5,069 bases of DNA, from positions 1 through 5,069 of the forward strand of contig DIET01000025.1 of assembly GCA_002418765.1 (NCBI GenBank). The letters run 5' to 3'. The DNA is from Peptococcaceae bacterium UBA5767. GTDB lineage: Bacteria > Bacillota > TC1 > UBA5767. This document shows, one piece after another, positions 1 to 5,069 of this stretch. The position numbers and the translations under genes are program-made. Position 1 is the stretch's first letter. Each line of letters begins with the position of its first letter. The notes under the pieces were generated by a model. That model searched no databases and was not told where the DNA came from. It saw only the letters and a list, made by a program, of their open reading frames with translations.

Positions 1-367
1 CCTGACGCCATACAGTCTCCGACTGGGGTTCTACCCCTGCCACCGAACAGAAAACAGCAACAGCGCCATCCAGGACCCTCAGAGAGCGTTCTACTTCCAT
101 TGTAAAGTCAACGTGCCCGGGTGTATCGATAATGTTGATGCGATGTTCCTTCCAACTGCAGGTCGTAGCTGCCGACGTAATGGTAATGCCGCGCTCTTGT
201 TCCTGTGCCATCCAGTCCATGGTCGCTGCACCATCGTGCACCTCGCCTATTTTATGGGTACGGCCTGTATAAAACAGAATTCTCTCGGTAGTTGTTGTTT
301 TCCCGGCATCAATATGGGCCATGATTCCGATGTTTCTAGTTTTCTGCAAACTAACTTTTCTAGCCAT
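1..367 (-). CDS. fusA: Elongation factor G, N-terminal part (gene runs off the window)
   Basis: EF-G is the cytosolic translational GTPase that drives tRNA-mRNA translocation on the ribosome and, with RRF, ribosome recycling. The first 122 codons are visible, beginning MARKVSLQKTRNIGIMAHID; the family is usually near 690-700 residues, so most of the protein lies beyond position 1. The G domain motifs are intact: the P-loop AHIDAGKT at residues 17-24, switch I RGITI at 59-63, and the G3 motif DTPGH at 81-85, whose His85 is the catalytic histidine of translational GTPases. The segment ending GVEPQSETVWRQ at 111-122 is typical of EF-G rather than EF-Tu or LepA. The ATG at 367 is preceded by GAGGAG at 379-374 with a 6-base spacer. 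It follows rpsG by 37 bases with no terminator, the classic str order. What is seen is complete and in frame; nothing can be said about domains II-V. A tetracycline-resistance-type paralogue is unlikely given the rpsL-rpsG context. Confidence 0.97.
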   Translation of the reverse strand, partial: MARKVSLQKTRNIGIMAHIDAGKTTTTERILFYTGRTHKIGEVHDGAATMDWMAQEQERGITITSAATTCSWKEHRINIIDTPGHVDFTMEVERSLRVLDGAVAVFCSVAGVEPQSETVWRQ

Positions 368-404
368 ATCTTTCTCCTCTACCTATTTCTACTCGCCTTC
401 ACTC

Positions 405-875
405 CTACCATCTATAATGAGCAAAAGCTTTGTTGGCCTCAGCCATTCTATGTACATCTTCTTTTTTCTTCACAGATGAGCCTGTGTTGTTGGCTGCATC
501 CATCAATTCCAAAGCCAATTTTTCCTTCATGGTCTTACCACCGCGAGCACGCGTGTGTTTGGTAATCCAACGAATGGCCAATGTCTGTCTACGGTCCGGT
601 CTTACTTCAATAGGAACCTGATAGTTGGCACCACCCACTCTTCTTGACTTGACTTCCAATACGGGCATCACATTGTTCATGGCTTGCTCAAACACTTCCA
701 GTGGATCCTTGCCTGTTTTTTCAGCAATGATATCAAACGCACCGTAGCAAATCTTTTCTGCCTGTCCTTTTTTACCATCCAACATAATTTGATTTACCAA
801 TTTGGTAAATACAGTTGAATTGTAGATGGGATCCGGCAATACTACTCGCTTAGGCACTCCTGCTCTTCTTGGCAT
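405..875 (-). CDS. rpsG: 30S ribosomal protein S7
   Basis: S7 is a primary 16S rRNA-binding protein that nucleates assembly of the 30S head and lines the E-site/mRNA exit region. The product is 156 residues, the normal family length. It starts MPRRAGVPKR, carries the conserved beta-hairpin region around KSRRVGGANYQVPIEVRPDR in the middle, and ends in the near-universal MAEANKAFAHYRW tail. The ATG at 875 has AGAGGTG at 889-883 with a 7-base spacer. The gene ends in TAG. It lies 31 bases after rpsL and 37 bases before fusA. In E. coli, S7 represses its own operon by binding a structured rpsL-rpsG spacer of nearly 100 bases; the spacer here is far too short to hold that element, so that mode of control is not supported. 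Nothing about the protein itself looks odd. Confidence 0.98.
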   Translation of the reverse strand: MPRRAGVPKRVVLPDPIYNSTVFTKLVNQIMLDGKKGQAEKICYGAFDIIAEKTGKDPLEVFEQAMNNVMPVLEVKSRRVGGANYQVPIEVRPDRRQTLAIRWITKHTRARGGKTMKEKLALELMDAANNTGSSVKKKEDVHRMAEANKAFAHYRW

Positions 876-906
876 ATTGTTTCACCTCTTTTTTCTACAA
901 TCTAGT

Positions 907-1281
907 TTATTTCTTTGGTCTTTTGGTTCCGTATTTAGAACGCGAATTCTTTCTATCTTGAACACCAGATGAGTCCAATGCTCCCCTGACAATATGGTAA
1001 CGAACTCCTGGAAGATCTTTAATTTTTCCTCCACGAATCAATACAACCGAGTGTTCCTGAAGAACATGACCAATCCCTGGAATGTAGGAAGTGACTTCAA
1101 TCCCGTTTGTCAGTCTTACACGAGCCACTTTTCTGAGTGCAGAGTTTGGTTTTTTGGGCGTTGTCGTATAAACCCTGGTGCAAACACCTCTTTTTTGGGG
1201 GCAATTCTTCAACGCTGGCGAACCAGACTTCTTGACTGCAGATTTTCTTCCTTGTTTTACCAATTGGTTAATCGTAGGCAT
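907..1281 (-). CDS. rpsL: 30S ribosomal protein S12
   Basis: S12 sits at the decoding centre of the 30S subunit and controls tRNA selection accuracy; it is the classic streptomycin-resistance locus. The product is 124 residues, starting MPTINQLVKQGRKSAVKKSG. The TTTPKKPNSALRK motif spans residues 39-51, and Lys43 and Lys88, the two lysines usually changed in streptomycin-resistant mutants, are both present, so the allele looks wild type at those sites. Asp89, the residue methylthiolated by RimO in species that have it, is also present. The roughly 13-residue insertion of Bacilli S12 is absent, pointing to Clostridia. Residue 73 is Val in the GIGHxLQEHS loop, where Asn is expected (see findings). 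An in-frame ATG six codons upstream (1299) overlaps the Shine-Dalgarno sequence, so the start at 1281 is preferred; it also gives the usual MPTINQ N-terminus. The gene ends in TAA, 31 bases before rpsG. Confidence 0.98.
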   Translation of the reverse strand: MPTINQLVKQGRKSAVKKSGSPALKNCPQKRGVCTRVYTTTPKKPNSALRKVARVRLTNGIEVTSYIPGIGHVLQEHSVVLIRGGKIKDLPGVRYHIVRGALDSSGVQDRKNSRSKYGTKRPKK

Positions 1282-1288
1282 TCTTTTC

Positions 1289-1295
1289 CCTCCTC
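1289..1295 (-). promoter_or_regulatory. Ribosome binding site of rpsL
   Basis: GAGGAGG is a near-ideal Shine-Dalgarno sequence, 7 bases before the ATG at 1281. It decides the start: the alternative in-frame ATG at 1299-1297 overlaps its upstream edge and cannot use it. It begins 14 bases downstream of the intergenic stem-loop, so the folded stem would leave it exposed. Confidence 0.9.
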
Positions 1296-1309
1296 TCATT
1301 CAATGAAAG

Positions 1310-1339
1310 GGCAAGCAGAAATCCATATTTCTGCTTACC
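1310..1339 (-). other. Stem-loop between the L7Ae-family gene and rpsL
   Basis: On the transcribed strand, AAGCAGAAAT (1336-1327) pairs perfectly with ATTTCTGCTT (1322-1313) around a 4-base AUGG loop. The stem extends by a U-G wobble (1337/1312) and two G-C pairs (1338/1311, 1339/1310), for 13 pairs in all. It begins 11 bases after the upstream stop codon and ends 14 bases before the rpsL Shine-Dalgarno. The bases after the stem are CUUUCAUUG, not a U-run, so it is a poor intrinsic terminator, and the essential genes downstream argue against strong termination. It could be a weak attenuator, an RNA processing or stability element, or a translational buffer; the sequence alone does not decide. 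Confidence 0.7.
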
Positions 1340-1350
1340 TTTTCTAACAT

Positions 1351-1608
1351 TTATTGTTGTTCATCCAAAATGGTGGCCACGGCTGCCTTGACTTCAATCC
1401 CAGCCCATTTTCCCAGCTCCATCATGGTCGGTACACTTTCCAACAAAACATGGTTTTCTCGGCATTGCTTCTCGATTTCAATCTGTAAAAAACGATCCGC
1501 ATCCAGCGCAAGAAATACCTTTTTGGCTTGCCCTTCGGCAATGGCCCTGGTCGTCTGTTTTGTTCCCACCACAAACGACTTCGACTCTTTCAACTCTTCT
1601 AAGGACAT
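1351..1608 (-). CDS. rplGB: L7Ae-family K-turn-binding ribosomal-like protein (YbxF/RplGB type)
   Basis: This is a small L7Ae/L30e/S12e/Gadd45-family protein of the kind Firmicutes encode between rpoC and rpsL. The B. subtilis homologue YbxF is about 82 residues and binds kink-turn RNAs; its exact cellular job is not settled. The product here is 85 residues. GTKQT at residues 15-19 corresponds to the RNA-contacting start of helix alpha2, VFLALDAD at 31-38 is the family's central strand, and ELGKWAGIEVKAAVATIL near 64-81 is the C-terminal strand-helix signature. A longer reading frame begins at GTG 1617, but that GTG overlaps the Shine-Dalgarno, so the ATG at 1608 is chosen. It follows rpoC after 48 bases and precedes rpsL after 69. 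No signal peptide or membrane segment is visible. The family call is firm; the symbol follows the B. subtilis naming by synteny and similarity. Confidence 0.93.
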   Translation of the reverse strand: MSLEELKESKSFVVGTKQTTRAIAEGQAKKVFLALDADRFLQIEIEKQCRENHVLLESVPTMMELGKWAGIEVKAAVATILDEQQ

Positions 1609-1616
1609 TCTATTCA

Positions 1617-1622
1617 CTCCTT
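1617..1622 (-). promoter_or_regulatory. Ribosome binding site of the L7Ae-family gene
   Basis: AAGGAG lies 8 bases before the ATG at 1608. Its last G is the first base of the upstream in-frame GTG at 1617, which rules that GTG out as the likely start and trims three residues from the longest open frame. Confidence 0.88.
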
Positions 1623-1656
1623 ATGATACAGCTTGATTAGAATACCACCTCACCTT

Positions 1657-4600
1657 TTAGATGTCAAGAGAGAGGTCTTCACTTTCTACGACTTCTTCTG
1701 AGCCCAAAAAATCGTCAATCAGAGGAAGCTCCGGTTCCACATCCACCTGCAGCTTGATATCGCGATAGCGTCTGAGCCCTGTTCCAGCAGGAATGAGTTT
1801 ACCAATCAATACATTTTCTTTCAGACCGATCAGGGGATCGACCTTGCCTTTGATGGCGGCCTCTGTCAGAACACGTGTCGTCTCCTGGAAAGAAGCAGCC
1901 GAGAAGAACGACTCCGTGGCCAAAGATGCCTTGGTGATACCCAACAGCAATGGCTTGGCACTGGCTGGTTCCCCACCCGACTGACGAACCAATTCATTGG
2001 CTTGCCTCAATTCGGACTCATTGATCTGCTTGCCTACAAGCAAATCCGTATCCCCCGCTTCTTCCACCACAACCTTGCGGGTCATCTGTCTGGCAATGAC
2101 TTCAATATGTTTGTCATTGATGTCAACACCTTGCATTCTGTAGACCTTCTGCACCTCTTTTAAAATATACTCCTGAACACCACGGATACCCTTGATTTTC
2201 AACAGCTCTTTGGGGTCAATCGATCCCTCAGTCAGTGTGTCGCCTGAGACCACGACATCCTCATTGCGTACCTTCAACCTGGCGTTGAACGGGATACTGT
2301 ATGTTTCTATGCCAGTTTCACCGCCCACCACTTCTACGATACGTTTACCGCCTTCTAGTTCTTTGATTTTTACAACCCCAGCTGTAGAAGACAAGATCGC
2401 CTTGCCTTTGGGTTTCCTGGCTTCAAAGAGTTCCTCTACCCTAGGCAAGCCTTGGGTGATATCATCTCCGGCAATCCCTCCCGTATGGAAGGTTCTCATG
2501 GTCAACTGGGTTCCTGGCTCTCCGATAGACTGCGCTGCAATGGTACCGACCGCCTCACCAAGTTCCACCTTCAGTCCATTGGCCAAATTTCTACCATAGC
2601 ACTTGGCGCAGACACCATATTCCGTATCACAGGTGCTGACCGAGCGAATGGTAACTTCCTTGATACCGGCTTCCTTGATTTCCATGGCCGCATCAGCATC
2701 AATCATTTCTCCCGCCTTGACGATGATCTTGCCTGAATCCTTGTTGTAAATGTCCTCAATGGTGTAACGACCTTCGATACGTTCTTCCAACGGTTCAATG
2801 ACATTGTTTCGTTCCTTGATTTCTGAAACAGTAATGCCTTTCCCCGTATGGCAATCATGTTCTCTAACGATCACGTCCTGTGATACATCAACCAATCTTC
2901 GGGTCAGGTACCCAGAGTCAGCCGTTCGCAGTGCTGTATCTGCCAAACCTTTTCTTGCTCCGTGCGTGGAAATAAAATATTCAAGCACAGTCAGACCTTC
3001 CCGGAAGTTGGCCTTGATGGGAATATCCATGATTCGTCCACTAGGATCAGCCATCAGACCACGCATCCCAGCCAACTGCCGGATCTGCTGTACATTACCT
3101 CGGGCGCCTGAGTTGGCCATCATGTAGACAGGATTGAAGCGATCTAGTGATTTCATCATGGCATCGGTCACATCTTCCGTGGCCTTGGACCACAGTCCTG
3201 TCACCTTATCATAGCGTTCTTGCTCCGTCAGCAAACCGCGACGGTACTGCTTTTGTATATTGTCCACCTCAATGGTAGTCAAGTCCAAAATATCCTTTTT
3301 CTCCAACGGCACGGTAATGTCCGCTACCGAAATGGTCAGGCCGGCCTTGGTAGAATACTTAAAACCAAGCTGCTTGATACCATCCAGCAAATTGGCCGTG
3401 GCATTGGCTCCCAGTTTCTCGTAACATTTGGCAACCAAGTGGCCCAGCTTCTTCTTGCCCATCTCTTCATTATAATAACCCAGTTCTTCCGGAATAGGGA
3501 TTTCAAAATTGAAGATAAGCCGTCCAATGGTGGTTTCGAGCAAATGCCCCTTGATCTTGATCCTGACCTTGGCATGCAAACTGACTTCATCAAATTCATA
3601 GGCCAGCATAGCTTCAGTATAATCCTTGAAAATCATACCTTCGCCTTTGGCCCCTTCCTTCTCCAGCGTCAGGTAATAGGAACCCAGCACCATATCCTGG
3701 GTCGGGGTAGCGACAGGCTTCCCATCCTTGGGATTCAAAATATTGTTGATGGAAAGCATCAACAGCCTGGCTTCCGCCTGTGACTCCAGAGACAGCGGCA
3801 AGTGAACGGCCATTTGGTCACCATCAAAGTCAGCATTGTAAGCCGTACAAACCAACGGATGCAATCGGATGGCCTTGCCATCCACCAAAACAGGATCAAA
3901 GGCCTGAATTCCTAGCCTGTGCAGTGTAGGCGCTCTGTTTAGAAGCACCGGATGATTCTTGGCCACTTCTTCCAGAACATCCCAGACCGCATCGTGACCC
4001 TTTTCCACCATACGTTTGGCACTCTTGATGTTGTGCGCCGTACCATCGTCCACCAATCTTTTCATCACAAAAGGCTTAAACAGCTCCAAAGCCATTTTCC
4101 TTGGCAAACCGCACTGGTTCATCATCAGATCTGGTCCCACAACAATAACAGATCGTCCGGAATAATCGACACGTTTGCCCAAAAGGTTCTGACGAAAACG
4201 TCCTTGCTTGCCTTTGAGCATATCTGACAAAGACTTCAGCGGCCTGTTGCCTGGTCCGGCCACCGGTCTGCCCCGTCTTCCATTGTCAATCAGGGCATCC
4301 ACAGCCTCTTGCAGCATACGTTTTTCATTGCGTACGATGATATCCGGAGCCTGCAGATCAATCAATCGCTTCAACCTGTTGTTGCGGTTGATAACACGAC
4401 GATACAAATCATTCAAATCAGAGGTGGCAAAACGCCCACCATCAAGTTGTACCATAGGGCGAAGTTCCGGTGGAATCACGGGAACAACCTCCATGACCAT
4501 CCACTCTGGTCTGTTGCCCGAAGTCAAAAAGCTATCCACCGCATCCAGCCGTCTGGTCGCCCGAACTTTCTTTTGTCCGGTGGCTGTTTTTAATGCTTCT

Positions 4601-5069
4601 CTGAGTTCACGACTCTCCGCTTCCAGATCAACTTCTTCCAAAAGCTGACGTACGCTTTCTGCACCCATACCTGCTTTAAAATCAGTCCCATATTTTTTTC
4701 TGTAATCCCGGTGTTCTGCCTCTGTCAGGATTTGCTTCCTGGCCAAGGGCGTCTCTCCTGGATCAGTGACGATATAGCTGACAAAATAGAGAACTTTTTC
4801 CAAGGAACGAGGTGAAATATCCAATAGCAACCCCATTCTGCTGGGGATACCTTTAAAATACCAAATATGCGATACCGGAGCAGCCAGCTCAATATGACCC
4901 ATGCGCTCTCTGCGAACCTTGGACTTGGTTACTTCCACGCCACAGCGATCACAGACAACGCCTTTATAGCGTACCCGTTTGTATTTCCCACAGTGGCACT
5001 CCCAGTCCTTGGTAGGCCCGAAGATTCGTTCACAAAAAAGGCCGTCTTTTTCCGGTTTTAAGGTTCTGT
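1657..5069 (-). CDS. rpoC: DNA-directed RNA polymerase subunit beta' (5' end missing)
   Basis: Beta' is the largest subunit of RNA polymerase and carries the catalytic Mg2+. The visible 1136 residues are in frame from the window edge, starting RTLKPEKDGLFCERIFGP; by comparison with B. subtilis about 36 N-terminal residues are missing. A GTG at 4938 is an internal valine, not a start. In visible numbering, the first zinc site uses Cys24, 26, 39 and 42 (4998-4942). The clamp helices that bind sigma region 2 lie near 218-263. The catalytic NADFDGD is at 411-417 (3837-3817). The bridge helix lies near 688-725. The second zinc site is Cys739 plus CDTEYGVCAKC at 813-823. The trigger loop holds MRTFHTGG at 857-864 and runs directly on without the proteobacterial SI3 insertion. 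The C-terminus is acidic and ends in TAA. No frameshift or missing key residue is seen. rpoB is expected just upstream, outside the window. Confidence 0.99.
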   Translation of the reverse strand, partial: RTLKPEKDGLFCERIFGPTKDWECHCGKYKRVRYKGVVCDRCGVEVTKSKVRRERMGHIELAAPVSHIWYFKGIPSRMGLLLDISPRSLEKVLYFVSYIVTDPGETPLARKQILTEAEHRDYRKKYGTDFKAGMGAESVRQLLEEVDLEAESRELREALKTATGQKKVRATRRLDAVDSFLTSGNRPEWMVMEVVPVIPPELRPMVQLDGGRFATSDLNDLYRRVINRNNRLKRLIDLQAPDIIVRNEKRMLQEAVDALIDNGRRGRPVAGPGNRPLKSLSDMLKGKQGRFRQNLLGKRVDYSGRSVIVVGPDLMMNQCGLPRKMALELFKPFVMKRLVDDGTAHNIKSAKRMVEKGHDAVWDVLEEVAKNHPVLLNRAPTLHRLGIQAFDPVLVDGKAIRLHPLVCTAYNADFDGDQMAVHLPLSLESQAEARLLMLSINNILNPKDGKPVATPTQDMVLGSYYLTLEKEGAKGEGMIFKDYTEAMLAYEFDEVSLHAKVRIKIKGHLLETTIGRLIFNFEIPIPEELGYYNEEMGKKKLGHLVAKCYEKLGANATANLLDGIKQLGFKYSTKAGLTISVADITVPLEKKDILDLTTIEVDNIQKQYRRGLLTEQERYDKVTGLWSKATEDVTDAMMKSLDRFNPVYMMANSGARGNVQQIRQLAGMRGLMADPSGRIMDIPIKANFREGLTVLEYFISTHGARKGLADTALRTADSGYLTRRLVDVSQDVIVREHDCHTGKGITVSEIKERNNVIEPLEERIEGRYTIEDIYNKDSGKIIVKAGEMIDADAAMEIKEAGIKEVTIRSVSTCDTEYGVCAKCYGRNLANGLKVELGEAVGTIAAQSIGEPGTQLTMRTFHTGGIAGDDITQGLPRVEELFEARKPKGKAILSSTAGVVKIKELEGGKRIVEVVGGETGIETYSIPFNARLKVRNEDVVVSGDTLTEGSIDPKELLKIKGIRGVQEYILKEVQKVYRMQGVDINDKHIEVIARQMTRKVVVEEAGDTDLLVGKQINESELRQANELVRQSGGEPASAKPLLLGITKASLATESFFSAASFQETTRVLTEAAIKGKVDPLIGLKENVLIGKLIPAGTGLRRYRDIKLQVDVEPELPLIDDFLGSEEVVESEDLSLDI

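Noticed and set aside
113..565. Plus-strand open frames across the window, the longest including 113-565, 3220-3783 and 4208-4648.
   Set aside because: All lie antisense to strongly conserved genes, have no recognisable protein motifs, and follow from the codon bias of the real genes on the other strand.
876..906. An S7 autoregulatory RNA site between rpsL and rpsG, as in E. coli.
   Set aside because: The gap is only 31 bases and is mostly the Shine-Dalgarno region; no extended structure is visible.
1282..1299. An N-terminal extension of S12 starting at ATG 1299 (adding MRGGKR).
   Set aside because: The added codons consist of the Shine-Dalgarno sequence itself, and the family N-terminus is MPTINQ.
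1310..1339. Calling the stem-loop an intrinsic terminator.
   Set aside because: The stem is followed by CUUUCAUUG rather than a U-tract, and essential ribosomal genes with no visible promoter of their own lie directly downstream.
1300..1350. A 16-codon minus-strand open frame (ATG at 1350, TGA at 1300) filling most of the gap before rpsL and spanning the stem-loop, as a leader peptide might.
   Set aside because: It begins right after the upstream TAA with no Shine-Dalgarno sequence, and its codons show no regulatory run of a single amino acid. A frame this short is expected by chance.
1609..1656. A possible promoter or terminator in the rpoC to L7Ae-family gap, with TATTCT- and TATCAT-like hexamers and a short AGGTG direct repeat on the transcribed strand.
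   Set aside because: No properly spaced -35 hexamer accompanies the -10-like strings, no hairpin with a U-run is present, and the pentamer repeat is too short to mean anything.
3336..3599. A minus-strand 87-residue open frame inside rpoC.
   Set aside because: It is a shifted frame of the intact beta' coding sequence, which continues without break through this stretch.

Overview
The window is a stretch of the conserved bacterial rpoBC-str transcription and translation cluster. All genes lie on the minus strand, so transcription runs from high to low coordinates. In that order it holds rpoC (the RNA polymerase beta' subunit, missing only its N-terminal tip beyond position 5069), a small L7Ae-family K-turn-binding protein gene (the rplGB/ybxF position), rpsL (S12), rpsG (S7), and the first 122 codons of fusA (EF-G), which runs off the window at position 1. 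Every plus-strand reading frame overlaps these genes and looks like a shadow.

The organism is most likely a Firmicute of the Clostridia type; the genus cannot be fixed from this sequence. Three things support this. An L7Ae-like gene between rpoC and rpsL is the Firmicute arrangement. The beta' trigger loop lacks the large insertion of proteobacterial beta'. S12 is 124 residues and lacks the extra segment of about 13 residues that Bacilli such as Bacillus subtilis carry before the CPQKRG-like segment. The Shine-Dalgarno sites are strong and purine-rich, as in Gram-positive bacteria. Base composition looks moderate but was not counted.

Layout: rpoC 5069-1657, 48-base gap, L7Ae-family gene 1608-1351, 69-base gap with a near-perfect stem-loop, rpsL 1281-907, 31-base gap, rpsG 875-405, 37-base gap, fusA 367-1. 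No U-tract terminator and no convincing promoter is visible in the gaps, so read-through from rpoBC into the str genes is the simplest reading. The products work together: RNA polymerase makes mRNA, S12 and S7 build the decoding centre and the head of the 30S subunit, and EF-G drives translocation on that ribosome.

This is a housekeeping region and I see no new biological system, mobile element, CRISPR array or RNA gene. Two small points merit a second look: the stem-loop placed between the L7Ae-family stop codon and the rpsL ribosome binding site, and a valine in S12 at a position that is asparagine in the homologues I can recall.
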